This document shows, piece by piece, positions 1-8,679 of a stretch of DNA of 64,000 nt (its first letter is position 1; each line of letters starts with the position of its first letter). The DNA lies in NCBI RefSeq assembly GCF_042685265.1, contig NZ_JBHUMX010000035.1; one strand, given 5' to 3'. The notes under the pieces were generated by a model. The model was not told the DNA's origin, did no database searches, and saw only the letters and a program-made list of their open reading frames with translations. Source of the stretch: Oceanobacillus_B kapialis (GTDB lineage Bacteria > Bacillota > Bacilli > Bacillales > Amphibacillaceae). Position numbers and translations under genes: made by a program.

Positions 1-264
1 TGGACATTCTGACGCATCCATTATGCCTAGTCGTCCGCTCGTTCCTGCCCCGACGTAAAACAACCTTCCACCATTTTTCAAAACATGGTAGACATTCTGC
101 ACCACGACTTCAATTTGTGGCAAAGCACTTTCAACGGCGAAAGCGACATGCTTATCTTCATCGTTTATAAGCTGCAAAATATCTGTAATGGCCATCCCAT
201 CCAGGTTACTCGATTGCGGATTTCTTTGCTCTGTAACCAGGTCGGAAAGATTAGATAGGTTCAT
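1..264 (-). CDS. murQ: N-acetylmuramic acid 6-phosphate etherase, N-terminal part (cut by window edge)
   Basis: Only the first 88 codons lie in the window; the gene runs off the left end. The translation begins MNLSNLSDLVTEQRNP and contains YVGAGTSGRLGIMDASECP, the sugar-phosphate isomerase (SIS) phosphate-binding signature of MurQ. The family cleaves the lactyl ether of MurNAc-6-phosphate to give GlcNAc-6-phosphate and D-lactate in the cytoplasm, a step in cell wall recycling. The ATG at 262-264 follows an AAGGAGA ribosome binding site. It lies downstream of a RpiR-type regulator and a BadF-type kinase on the same strand, but has its own promoter (427-455) and a cre site in its leader, so it is probably first gene of a leftward operon. 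Confidence 0.93.
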   Translation of the reverse strand, partial: MNLSNLSDLVTEQRNPQSSNLDGMAITDILQLINDEDKHVAFAVESALPQIEVVVQNVYHVLKNGGRLFYVGAGTSGRLGIMDASECP

Positions 265-295
265 ATGTAATCTCCTTATCTGCTAAAAGCGAAAA

Positions 296-310
296 TTAAA
301 GCGCTTTCAT
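296..310. promoter_or_regulatory. cre (CcpA) site in the murQ leader
   Basis: Read on the minus strand the site is ATGAAAGCGCTTTAA, matching the Bacillus cre consensus WTGNAARCGNWWNCA at all but one position. It lies about 30 nt before the murQ start and about 110 nt after the predicted start of transcription, a position where CcpA usually acts as a roadblock. Glucose repression of MurNAc use is inferred from this. Confidence 0.65.
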
Positions 311-426
311 GTATTTTTTAAAGGAAAGCCCGTAAAAAGTATTTTCTATTCTACAGACTTTAATCATCTGCCCGCTGCCTTGATTTATTCTAGGTGCTTT
401 TGCAGTTCTATTGTTAAGTTGTTTTT

Positions 427-455
427 ATTATAGGCTGAATGATATTTTTTGTCAA
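427..455 (-). promoter_or_regulatory. Sigma-A promoter for murQ
   Basis: On the minus strand TTGACA (455-450) and TATAAT (432-427) are separated by exactly 17 bp, a perfect vegetative consensus. Transcription would begin near 420, giving a leader of about 155 nt before murQ. A consensus-strength promoter followed by a cre site suggests that activity is set mainly by repressors (CcpA, and probably the RpiR-type protein encoded just upstream). Confidence 0.75.
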
Positions 456-524
456 TTTTATTTTTAAAATAAGAAATAAAATTTCAACTCACTTAAAACA
501 GACCTCCTTTCTGATTATTTTTTG

Positions 525-1379
525 TTAGTCGCGTAAAAACATGACAGCTTCCCTTGAGGCATCAAGGTATTGGATTGTTTCTTCATAATGGTTGGAAGCA
601 AGACACATTAATAACATATCGACCACATGCAACTGGGCAATCCGTGATGATGTGGCACCACTACGAAAGGTTGCTTCCTTGGCAGCTGAGGTGTGTAATA
701 AAATGTCAGCATGCTGTCCGACAAGGGAATTTCCATATTTCGTAATGCCAATCGTCGTAATGTTTCGCTGCTTTGCTAGCTGAAGAATTTTCGCAACCTC
801 TTGCGTATCTCCTGAGAAAGAGATTCCGATCACCACATCACCTTCTCCTTTGTTAGCGATAAGAGTTGCAGCTAAATGGATATCAGAAAAGGAATACGCA
901 TTTTTATCAATTCGTTGGAATTTTTGTTCCGCATCTTTTGCCGCGATATAGGAGGCACCTACACCAGCAAGCACAATAGAGTTGGCATTTGCGAGAGCTT
1001 CTACCGCATTTTTTAGTTCCTGCTCATCAAGAATATCCACTGTCTCTTTCAACGTCTGTACAGTGTTGGCCGTCACTTTATCAATAATGCTTTTATAGGA
1101 TTCATTCGGTTCAATGTCCCGGTAAACCGTCGCATCATCTGTCTGTAAATCGCCGGCCACGCGGATTTTCAGCTCCTGAAATCCTTTGACACCAACTGAT
1201 TTACACAGCCTAATAACAGCAGCGCTACTTGTGTTGCTCTTTTCTCCAAGGCCTAAGGCGGTTAGATGTATCGCCTCTTTTGGATGTTCAATAATGTATG
1301 CTGCAACTTTACGTTCGGATGGTGACAGGCTATTCACCATTTCCTTTAAAATAACAAGTCCACCTTTAACATGGGCCAT
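525..1379 (-). CDS. murR: RpiR/MurR-type transcriptional regulator
   Basis: 284 aa. The N-terminal ~75 residues form the RpiR helix-turn-helix (LSPSERKVAAYIIEHP, then SSAAVIRLCKSVGVKGFQEL); residues ~125-262 form a SIS sugar-phosphate-binding domain with GISFSGDTQEVAK. Such proteins repress sugar-phosphate genes and release DNA on binding the phosphosugar, here probably MurNAc-6-phosphate. The ATG at 1379 has GAGGGTGAT upstream. It starts 12 nt after the stop of the kinase gene (co-transcribed) and is followed by murQ, the arrangement that supports the MurR assignment; the exact effector is inferred. Confidence 0.8.
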   Translation of the reverse strand: MAHVKGGLVILKEMVNSLSPSERKVAAYIIEHPKEAIHLTALGLGEKSNTSSAAVIRLCKSVGVKGFQELKIRVAGDLQTDDATVYRDIEPNESYKSIIDKVTANTVQTLKETVDILDEQELKNAVEALANANSIVLAGVGASYIAAKDAEQKFQRIDKNAYSFSDIHLAATLIANKGEGDVVIGISFSGDTQEVAKILQLAKQRNITTIGITKYGNSLVGQHADILLHTSAAKEATFRSGATSSRIAQLHVVDMLLMCLASNHYEETIQYLDASREAVMFLRD

Positions 1380-1391
1380 AAGATCACCCTC

Positions 1392-2354
1392 TTATAATGT
1401 ATTTTTCAATTGTGCTAAAATATTCCGATTTACTTGCAAATTTTCCATTTTATAAGCCCCAATTAGCGAGCCAGCAACTGGTGGAAGCTCTGGTTGTACG
1501 AGGGAGAAAGCTGCATTTGGCTCTAGTTTTTCCTTCAGCAACCATGGCATGACGGTTTTCTCTTGAAAAACACCACCACATAAAACGACTTTTATTTTCT
1601 CGGTATCCGTGAATAGTGTACGATATAATGCCATAATTTGGGAAGCAATGTCCTCTGCCGCCTCTTGTAAAATAGCATATGCCGTTTTATCTCCTTGAAA
1701 ATATGCTTGAAAAACAATGCGTGATAATGGTGCAATTACCGATTTCGGTTGATCGGCTTGATAAATAGATTTGATAAGGTCCTGTGGATGAAAAACATGA
1801 AAGTGCTCGTAAAGCAACTCTAGCAAAATGGTAGGTTCCCCTCTACCATCAACAGATTTCAAAGCTTCTGTTACAGCTGCCTTCCCGATAGCATACCCAC
1901 TGCCTTCATCCCCAAACAGATACCCCCACCCGCCTACTCTTGCCTGTTCTCCTGCTTCGTTAATGCCATATGTAATTGAACCCGTCCCGGCAATTTGCAC
2001 AATACCTTCCTCTCCATAGGTCCCCGAATATAATGCACACACCGCATCAGGCTCAACACAAACCACCGTGTGGGGCATGAGACTTGAAAGGATATCTTTT
2101 AACATGACTTGATTGGCAGGATTACCTGCACCTGCGATACCAGCGTAAAGCCTTTTGACTTGAGGCAGAACGTTTTGATTAGCGTCATCTAGTTCTGAAA
2201 ATAGAGTTTGGAACATGGCAACAAGCTCTGACTCTTCAACAGCATTAGGATTGCTAGGTCCACCCATTGCCTGGGCTATAACTTTTCCCGTCCCATCCGC
2301 TAACACAGCATGCGTTTTTGTCCCCCCGCCATCAATGCCAATGTAATAAACCAT
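1392..2354 (-). CDS. BadF/BcrA-type kinase, probable GlcNAc/MurNAc kinase
   Basis: 320 aa, the usual length for N-acetylglucosamine kinases of the BadF/BadG/BcrA/BcrD ATPase family (ASKHA fold). The phosphate-1 loop GIDGGGTKTHAVLADGTG sits at the N-terminus and an AGTGSITYGI phosphate-2 motif near residue 123. The enzyme should phosphorylate an amino sugar (GlcNAc and/or MurNAc) with ATP in the cytoplasm; clustering with murR and murQ favours a MurK-like role in cell wall sugar salvage. The ATG at 2354 follows GAGGGGG. First gene of the kinase-regulator pair. Confidence 0.82.
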   Translation of the reverse strand: MVYYIGIDGGGTKTHAVLADGTGKVIAQAMGGPSNPNAVEESELVAMFQTLFSELDDANQNVLPQVKRLYAGIAGAGNPANQVMLKDILSSLMPHTVVCVEPDAVCALYSGTYGEEGIVQIAGTGSITYGINEAGEQARVGGWGYLFGDEGSGYAIGKAAVTEALKSVDGRGEPTILLELLYEHFHVFHPQDLIKSIYQADQPKSVIAPLSRIVFQAYFQGDKTAYAILQEAAEDIASQIMALYRTLFTDTEKIKVVLCGGVFQEKTVMPWLLKEKLEPNAAFSLVQPELPPVAGSLIGAYKMENLQVNRNILAQLKNTL

Positions 2355-2437
2355 ATGATTCTATCCCCCTCGTGCTAGTTTTTTCTTTTAAGGCTACAAA
2401 ATTTTATTTTATTACTTTATAATAATATTGAAATTTA

Positions 2438-2446
2438 ATTATAACA
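2438..2446 (-). promoter_or_regulatory. Possible extended -10 promoter for the kinase-murR transcript
   Basis: The minus strand reads TGTTATAAT, a full extended -10 element, about 85 nt before the kinase start. No good -35 hexamer lies at the expected distance, so this is tentative. Confidence 0.35.
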
Positions 2447-2467
2447 CAATTTTTTGACACCATTCTT

Positions 2468-2494
2468 ATAAAGTGAAACTTCATTTGGTGGGGG
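2468..2494 (-). repeat. Remnant of the interspersed double-hairpin repeat
   Basis: Contains ATAAAGTGAAACTTCATTTG followed by GTGGGGG, the reverse complement of the conserved 3' end of the repeat seen more completely at 42490-42644. Only the terminal half-hairpin is preserved here. Confidence 0.6.
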
Positions 2495-2538
2495 TTACAG
2501 TTTAGGCGGGATAAACTATTTAAAGGGGTTGTCATGCC

Positions 2539-2850
2539 GTGAATTCCGAGGATTATGTGCGAGAAAAGCGAGCATTGTTAGAAGAAATAGACAAACTTCG
2601 AAAAGTGAATCATGCGTTTAGAATTCGTGCCAGTATCATAGCAAATATCTTCTTACCAGGGATCGGATTTTTAATATTTGGCAAGGGCTACATTACAGGA
2701 ATACTCACACTAATAGTTTTTGTGACTTATAACTTTTTCTTTCTTCTACCCTTTAATTGGGAGCTATTTCCTGATAACTTTCTAGTACTAATACCAGGCC
2801 TGCTCATTATATTTTTTAGCAGTATTGCAGTCGGGTCCCTGGAGGATTAA
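2539..2850 (+). CDS. Small TM2-like membrane protein, function unknown
   Basis: 103 aa. Starts with GTG at 2539 preceded by AAAGGGG (the upstream ATG at 2534 hits a stop after two codons). A charged N-terminal ~30 residues is followed by two or three hydrophobic segments; IANIFLPGIGFLIFGKGYI resembles the PG-G-x-GKG turn of TM2-domain proteins, and a similar stretch (SIIPGIGQIYNKQYMKG) is found at the N-terminus of MdxF in this window. It is a monocistron between the amino sugar genes and mdxR and shares a terminator with mdxR. No function can be assigned. Confidence 0.6.
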   Translation: MNSEDYVREKRALLEEIDKLRKVNHAFRIRASIIANIFLPGIGFLIFGKGYITGILTLIVFVTYNFFFLLPFNWELFPDNFLVLIPGLLIIFFSSIAVGSLED

Positions 2851-2858
2851 CTAAACAT

Positions 2859-2894
2859 AAAGATAGCTCCATTCTAGGAACAGAGCTATCTTTT
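2859..2894. terminator. Bidirectional terminator
   Basis: AAAGATAGCTC ... GAGCTATCTTTT forms an 11-bp stem with a T-run on one side and the complementary A-run on the other, between convergent genes (2539-2850 plus, mdxR minus). Confidence 0.8.
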
Positions 2895-2896
2895 GT

Positions 2897-3919
2897 TTAA
2901 TTTTCTATACTACTTACAGAGTCTCTATACACAATGTGATGCGGGATAATAATTCGCTTAGCAGGCTCATCTTTATTCATAGTTAATTCAATTAATGCTT
3001 TCGCGGATTGTGCACCAAGCTGATGGATTTGCACATCAACTGTCGTTAAAGCGGGACGGGTAATTTCAGACAAATAGACATTGTTGAAACTCACAAGCGA
3101 CATATCACGCGGCACATGAAAACCTAATTCTTCTAGCGTGCTTAGTACTCCAAGACTCATCAGGTCATCTGTTACCACAATGCCTGTAGGTTTTACATCA
3201 AGTGACAACAACCTTTCGACTGCCTCTCTCCCACCAGATTTTAAAAATTCGGTATGCAATCTGTAAGCATCATTCTTGGGAATTCCAGCCTCACGCATTG
3301 CCGCCTCATAGCCAGCCTCCCGATCCACGGTAACAAACAAATCTCTTGCTCCACCGATGAATGCAATACGCTCATGGCCTTGCTTGATAAGGTAGGAGGT
3401 TATGTCTTTGCCTGCTTTATAATTGTCATTGTCCACATGTGTAATATTGCTGACATGCTCATAGGGTTTTCCTACAATGACAAAGGGGAAATTCTTTTCG
3501 ATCAGAAATTCGGTAATTTTATCATTTTCACGAGAATAAAGAAGGATTACGCCATCAACATAGCTGCCATACACCATTCTTTCCACTTCTTTAAATATTT
3601 CATCCTCTGTTTCCCCGCTTGATAGCGTCATCGAATACTGCATTTTATGGGTAATTGATCCAATTCCCCTAAGCACTTCTGGAAAAAAAGGATTTTGCAA
3701 AGATTTATCCGCGGAAGATGGCAGAATAACGCCAATTGCTTTTGTTGATTTTACAACAAGGTTCCGAGCATTTACGTTTGGATGGTATCCCAGATCCTTC
3801 ATTGCTTTCCGAACCTTCTTTTTTGTATCTGGACTTATTCTTGGATTATCGGCAATGACACGTGACACTGTAGAAGGTGATACCCCTGTTGCCTTTGCTA
3901 CGTCTTTAATTGTTACCAT
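2897..3919 (-). CDS. mdxR: LacI-family regulator of the maltodextrin locus
   Basis: 340 aa from the ATG at 3919, preceded by GAGGGTGA; a longer reading frame to 3985 has no ribosome site and starts outside the family. The N-terminal MVTIKDVAKATGVSPSTVSR is the classic LacI helix-turn-helix and hinge start, followed by a periplasmic-binding-protein-like effector domain (IGVILPSS..., GFHVPRDMSLVSFNN). It sits directly downstream of the GH31 glucosidase and transporter genes, so it most likely senses maltose/maltodextrin and controls the LacI-type operators found at 10010-10056 and 10196-10205. Also called MalR in other Firmicutes; the operator pairing is inference. Confidence 0.82.
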   Translation of the reverse strand: MVTIKDVAKATGVSPSTVSRVIADNPRISPDTKKKVRKAMKDLGYHPNVNARNLVVKSTKAIGVILPSSADKSLQNPFFPEVLRGIGSITHKMQYSMTLSSGETEDEIFKEVERMVYGSYVDGVILLYSRENDKITEFLIEKNFPFVIVGKPYEHVSNITHVDNDNYKAGKDITSYLIKQGHERIAFIGGARDLFVTVDREAGYEAAMREAGIPKNDAYRLHTEFLKSGGREAVERLLSLDVKPTGIVVTDDLMSLGVLSTLEELGFHVPRDMSLVSFNNVYLSEITRPALTTVDVQIHQLGAQSAKALIELTMNKDEPAKRIIIPHHIVYRDSVSSIEN

Positions 3920-3950
3920 ATTTTCACCCTCTAGTTTTTTTGGATACCCT

Positions 3951-6293
3951 TTAAATAACAGGTATATAGTTCGTTTGTTGGCCATTTACTAAAAGTTTTT
4001 GGCCATCGCTTAATCCAATACCATTTATAGTAATCTCTTTATATTCAGGAATAAAATCACCTTGTTTTTGAACAACATTTACTTCAACTTTATCCTTACT
4101 TGAAATAACTTCGATTTTTAACTTCAGATAATTCCCTTCTTCATAAGCAAACGTTTCACCATCATCATCATAAAACGTAAATTGATATTTCTCACCGATT
4201 ATACCAGCATAAACATTCATACTTACATTTTGAGGCGTTTTTTGATTATTGGAAACCCATTCTCCTTGCATCAATGCTGTTCCTTGTTTCACAAAAATCG
4301 GTAAATCTTCCAGTTCAGCATGAATTAAGTATGTTTTTTCTCCCTCAAAAACTTCACCAGTTGAAAATTCTACCCAATTTCCTTCTGGTAGATAAACCGC
4401 ACGGTCTGTTATAGCTGGTTGTAATATTGGTGCAAAAATCACATTATCACCAAGCATAAATTGATCATTTAGGTTATACGTTTTTTCATCATCAGGATAT
4501 TCCATTAGCAATGGACGCATAACCGGAAGTCCTTTTTGGCTTGCTTCATAAAAGAGGCTGTATAACTGTGGCATCCACTCATAACGCATTTGAATGTAAC
4601 GCTTCATAATTGCTTCATATTTTTCCCCAAACTGCCATGGTTCCTGATAGCGGAACCCGATTGCAGAGTGATTACGGAAAAATGGCGTAAAAGCACCAAC
4701 CTGTGTCCAGCGTGTTAATAATTCGGCATTTGTATCGTGCGCAAATCCTCCAACGTCTGGTCCTGTAAAGGCTACACCTGATAATCCTAAGTTCATAACC
4801 ATTGGTAGCGACATTTGTAAATGCTCCCAAAAACTGCGATTATCACCTGTCCAAACTGATGCATATCGTTGCACGCCAGCATACCCTGCACGAGTTAGTA
4901 AAAATGGGCGTTTACCATCTAATTGTTCCTTCATGCCTTCATAGGTTGCTTTCCCCATTAATAACCCATATACATTGTGAAGCTCCCGATGAGTCGTTGG
5001 CTTTCCATCATTTCGATGCATTACTTCAAGATCCATTGTTTTTGATTCATTAAAAACAGCTGGCTCATTCATGTCATTCCATATGCCTTCTACTCCTATT
5101 TTCGTGTAAAAAGCATGCTTTTCTCCCCACCATTTACGAACCTTTTCTTCTGTAAAGTCAGGGAAGGCACTAATACCAGGCCAAACTTCACCAAAGTATG
5201 TTTCACCTTCTATATATTTACAGAATAGATCCTCATTAACACCTTCTTGATAAATAGCATATTCAGGGTCTTTTTTTACTCCAGGATCGACAATTGGTAC
5301 TACACGAATCCCCATTTTACGTAAGTCACTAATTAATTTCTCGGGGTTTGGAAAACGTTCTTTATCAAATGTAAAGACTCGATAACCATTCATATAATGA
5401 ATATCCAAATGAATGACATCCACTGGAATATCCTTATCTATAAAATTCTGTGCTAATTCGCGTACTTCCACTTCTGATTCGTAGCTATAACGAGATTGGT
5501 GATAACCTAGTGACCATTTTGATGGAAGTGGAATTCTCCCAGTTAAATACGTATATTGCTCCAAAACTGATTTCGGTTCTGGTCCAGCCATAACATAATA
5601 GTCTAGCTGACCACCCTCTGCTGAAAATGTATAGTAATTTTCTGAAGATGCCATATCAAAATTCGAACGGAATGTATTATCAAAAAACACACCATGTGCT
5701 CTTCCGTTACGCAATGTCATGAAGTATGGTATAGATTCATATAAAGCATTCGTTTCTGGGTTATGTGGAGCATACACATCAGAGTTCCACATTTCAAATT
5801 TTTCATCTCGTTTATCTAAATGACCTGATTTTTCTCCAAACCCATAGAAATGATCATAATCGTGCATCTTTTTAAATGCTACCACTTCACCATTTTCCCG
5901 GTATGCCATTCCTCGTTCGGTTTCTGATACCAGCTCTTTTCCTAGTTTATCAAAAATATCTACTCGGAAAGGTGCTCTTTTTATTTTTAGTTGAAGTTGT
6001 GATGTAGCAAGGGTTATGATTTCTCCCTTACTACTAGCTTCTACATTTACTTTTTCAGGTTTCACAATTACCGATTTGGATTGGTTTAATTTTGGATCGG
6101 TCTGTGGATTCATCGTAATCCTTACTATTGAATTTGTGTAAAATTGAATTGCTACATTTCCACTTTCACAAGTGAATTTAAATATAGTAGTAGAAAAATC
6201 TTCTGCAATCAAGTTACCAATATCACGGTAAACAACTGCTTTTGAAGTCTGGTCCTTTCCTGGATGAATAGCAAAGCTAGTATCTTCAAGCAT
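3951..6293 (-). CDS. GH31 alpha-glucosidase
   Basis: 780 aa cytoplasmic enzyme (no signal peptide) of glycoside hydrolase family 31. The catalytic nucleophile lies in GIWNDMNEPAVF (D407) and the acid/base in WTGDNRSFW (D484); an N-terminal galactose-mutarotase-like beta domain (residues ~30-240) and a C-terminal beta-sandwich flank the barrel. The expected reaction is release of glucose from the non-reducing end of maltose and short maltodextrins. AGGAGG precedes the ATG at 6293. It follows mdxG by 37 nt in the importer operon, so it hydrolyses what the importer brings in. Substrate range (maltose versus isomaltose linkages) is not decidable from sequence. Confidence 0.92.
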   Translation of the reverse strand: MLEDTSFAIHPGKDQTSKAVVYRDIGNLIAEDFSTTIFKFTCESGNVAIQFYTNSIVRITMNPQTDPKLNQSKSVIVKPEKVNVEASSKGEIITLATSQLQLKIKRAPFRVDIFDKLGKELVSETERGMAYRENGEVVAFKKMHDYDHFYGFGEKSGHLDKRDEKFEMWNSDVYAPHNPETNALYESIPYFMTLRNGRAHGVFFDNTFRSNFDMASSENYYTFSAEGGQLDYYVMAGPEPKSVLEQYTYLTGRIPLPSKWSLGYHQSRYSYESEVEVRELAQNFIDKDIPVDVIHLDIHYMNGYRVFTFDKERFPNPEKLISDLRKMGIRVVPIVDPGVKKDPEYAIYQEGVNEDLFCKYIEGETYFGEVWPGISAFPDFTEEKVRKWWGEKHAFYTKIGVEGIWNDMNEPAVFNESKTMDLEVMHRNDGKPTTHRELHNVYGLLMGKATYEGMKEQLDGKRPFLLTRAGYAGVQRYASVWTGDNRSFWEHLQMSLPMVMNLGLSGVAFTGPDVGGFAHDTNAELLTRWTQVGAFTPFFRNHSAIGFRYQEPWQFGEKYEAIMKRYIQMRYEWMPQLYSLFYEASQKGLPVMRPLLMEYPDDEKTYNLNDQFMLGDNVIFAPILQPAITDRAVYLPEGNWVEFSTGEVFEGEKTYLIHAELEDLPIFVKQGTALMQGEWVSNNQKTPQNVSMNVYAGIIGEKYQFTFYDDDGETFAYEEGNYLKLKIEVISSKDKVEVNVVQKQGDFIPEYKEITINGIGLSDGQKLLVNGQQTNYIPVI

Positions 6294-6330
6294 TAGAATA
6301 CCTCCTATAATCTGTTAAATTCTATCATTT

Positions 6331-7173
6331 TTATCCTTTGATCCCACCTGCGGTTAAGCCAGAAACAAAGTACTTCTGTAGAGATAAGAATAAGATGGCT
6401 ATGGGAACTGCGATTAAAATACTGCCAGCAGCAAATAACGTAAACTCACTCCCATATTGACGGGACACTAATTCGTATAAGCCCACAGCTAGTGTATATT
6501 GTTCAGGCTGCCTTAGTAGGACTTTTGCCAAGATAAAATCTGTGAACGGTGTTATAAACGAAAATACGGCAACCACAGCAATCATAGGTTTTGCTAATGG
6601 CATAATAATTTGCCAGAAGATACGAAAATGTCCTGCTCCGTCCATTCGAGCACTTTCATCTAATTCTTTAGGAATCGTTTCTAAATAACCCTTCATCAGC
6701 CATGTATTCATTGGAATAGCACCACCGATATAAATAAGAATCAAGCCTAGATGTGTATTAATTAGTCCTGTCACATTAGCTAAAACAAAGATAGCAATAA
6801 GCGCAGCAAAATTTGGAATCATCTGCAGAATTAAAAATGTAACAAGACCATTTTTTCTACCTACAAATTGGTATCTTGAGAAGGAATAAGCCATTAAACT
6901 AATTGTTATGACAGAAGCAAGCATTGAAAGAACACTTACTTTGATCGTATTCCAATACCATGTCAGGTAAAGACTCTCGTCTGGGTTAAATAGCTCTTTA
7001 TAATGTCCCCATGTAGGATTATCTGGAATAATACTAGAACTCGAAATACTTGTGCCAGGGGTTAAGGAGGCACCAAAAACCCAGACAAGTGGATAAATAA
7101 TCACCACTGCCATGATAGCGATAATGAAATAGCTTGCTGTTATACGAATGATTTTAGATTGTTTTTTACTCAT
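6331..7173 (-). CDS. mdxG: Maltodextrin ABC transporter permease MdxG
   Basis: 280 aa, MalG-type inner-membrane permease with about six membrane segments and the cytoplasmic EAA loop KELDESARMDGAGHFRIFWQ, which docks the ATPase. It ends with the typical FVSGLTAGGIKG tail of MalG homologues. The start lies 2 nt beyond the mdxF stop, so translation is coupled. No ATPase gene is present in the cluster, as in B. subtilis where the shared MsmX ATPase energises Mdx; the same is inferred here. Confidence 0.9.
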   Translation of the reverse strand: MSKKQSKIIRITASYFIIAIMAVVIIYPLVWVFGASLTPGTSISSSSIIPDNPTWGHYKELFNPDESLYLTWYWNTIKVSVLSMLASVITISLMAYSFSRYQFVGRKNGLVTFLILQMIPNFAALIAIFVLANVTGLINTHLGLILIYIGGAIPMNTWLMKGYLETIPKELDESARMDGAGHFRIFWQIIMPLAKPMIAVVAVFSFITPFTDFILAKVLLRQPEQYTLAVGLYELVSRQYGSEFTLFAAGSILIAVPIAILFLSLQKYFVSGLTAGGIKG

Positions 7174-7174
7174 A

Positions 7175-8455
7175 TTACATCATATCCTCTTCTTGGAATG
7201 ACTTTGTTCTTCTAAATTGCCAAATTGCGATAGTAATAACAATAGCTGACATAATCATCGTTATTACGGAAGCCATGCCGTATTGCTGTGTTGTCATTGT
7301 CAAATTGTAAATCCATGAAATTAAAATATCCGTCCCTCCAGCATTTTGATCTGGTATAGATGGTCCACCACTATTGAATAAGAATATAACGTTGAAGTTA
7401 TTAAAGTTAAACGTATATTGCGTGATTAATATCGGTGCAATAGAAAACATAACCAGTGGGAATGTAATCTTTTTAAACTTTTGTAATACGGTTGCGCCAT
7501 CAACTGTTGCTGCTTCATATAGTTCATTTGGGATTGCTTGTAACACTCCGGTAACCATAACAAAAATAAACGGAAACCCTAGCCATGTTTGAATCATAAT
7601 TAACGCGAATCTTGTCCACATTGCATCGGTCATCCATGGGATAGAATCAATTCCTAATGCCGCCAAAATTGTTGTATTAATAGCACCGAAAGATTCATTA
7701 AACATACCCGAGAAAATTAAGATAGTAACAAAAGCAGGTACTGCCCATGGCAGGATTAGCAACGTGCGAATAATTGCTTTCCCTTTAAGATCTTTTTGAT
7801 TGACCAACATTGCTAAAAATACGCCCAATGCAATTTGAAGAGTTGTTGCAACCAATGTCCATATAATGGTCCAAGCAAAAACACTAAAAAATGTGTTACG
7901 CCAAACTTCCATCGTAAATAATTTTTTGAAATTATCAAAACCAATCCAGTCCGTTAATTGCGCTGGCCAGTTATGATATAAATCATAATTTGTAAAAGCT
8001 AGTAAAAATACAAATATGATTGGCAATATAACAACAAATAGTAATAAGAAAAAACCTGGACTTAACATTAGATATGGAAATCCATTATCAACTAAATTGC
8101 GATACTGTCCACGAATTGAATTCAATTGAAGACCCATATCTCGCTTTTTCCCATTTTTATATGCATCACGTAAATTGATGTACATAAAAATAAATGCAAT
8201 TGCAAGTAAAAATATTGATATTATTCCATATACCATAAGGAAAATTGAATTATCCCTTGGGAGTTGCTCCCCAAGTGTAATAAACCCCCATACCCCTAGA
8301 TCAATAAAGTCCCAAAATGCAATTAGGAATGAAGCTGCTAGTACTAGAAAAATAAATCCTTTCATGTATTGCTTGTTATAAATTTGTCCTATACCTGGAA
8401 TAATGGATAGCGCTAAGGCTATTTTTCTATGATTTGTTTGATGTACATTATCCAT
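7175..8455 (-). CDS. mdxF: Maltodextrin ABC transporter permease MdxF
   Basis: 426 aa, MalF-type permease. As in B. subtilis MdxF, an additional N-terminal ~110 residues with three hydrophobic segments (SIIPGIGQIYNKQYMKG, TM2-like) precede the six-segment permease core beginning about residue 128. The EAA loop is NELYEAATVDGATVLQKFKK. The ATG at 8455 has GAGAGGAG upstream. It is separated from mdxE by 224 nt containing strong stem-loops that may lower its expression relative to the binding protein. Confidence 0.9.
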   Translation of the reverse strand: MDNVHQTNHRKIALALSIIPGIGQIYNKQYMKGFIFLVLAASFLIAFWDFIDLGVWGFITLGEQLPRDNSIFLMVYGIISIFLLAIAFIFMYINLRDAYKNGKKRDMGLQLNSIRGQYRNLVDNGFPYLMLSPGFFLLLFVVILPIIFVFLLAFTNYDLYHNWPAQLTDWIGFDNFKKLFTMEVWRNTFFSVFAWTIIWTLVATTLQIALGVFLAMLVNQKDLKGKAIIRTLLILPWAVPAFVTILIFSGMFNESFGAINTTILAALGIDSIPWMTDAMWTRFALIMIQTWLGFPFIFVMVTGVLQAIPNELYEAATVDGATVLQKFKKITFPLVMFSIAPILITQYTFNFNNFNVIFLFNSGGPSIPDQNAGGTDILISWIYNLTMTTQQYGMASVITMIMSAIVITIAIWQFRRTKSFQEEDMM

Positions 8456-8625
8456 TGAAAGAGACTCCTCTCTTCTACAACATTAAGATACTTAATGCTT
8501 TAATGACTAAAATAGTAAAGCTGATACTTTAAATTTCACCTTTTACTGAGGAGAAATTTTGATATAATTTGCGGATCTATGTTTGTGACCACTTAATTTC
8601 CTATAGGTAAGGCAGTTATTCTATC

Positions 8626-8671
8626 CCCTTACTAAAAGGGAAGGCAGTATCTTGACTAACAAGATACCGCC
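8626..8671 (-). terminator. Intra-operon stem-loops between mdxE and mdxF
   Basis: Two hairpins follow mdxE: GGCGGTATCTTG/CAAGATACTGCC (8643-8671, 12 bp with one wobble) and CCCTT/AAGGG (8626-8640). Neither has a strong U-tract, so they fit a 3' stabiliser or partial terminator that gives more MdxE than permease, a known pattern in binding-protein operons. This role is inferred. Confidence 0.6.
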
Positions 8672-8679
8672 CATACAAA

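Noticed and set aside
2896..3985. Longer mdxR start at 3985
   Set aside because: It overlaps the end of the GH31 gene, has no ribosome site and adds residues before the invariant HTH start.
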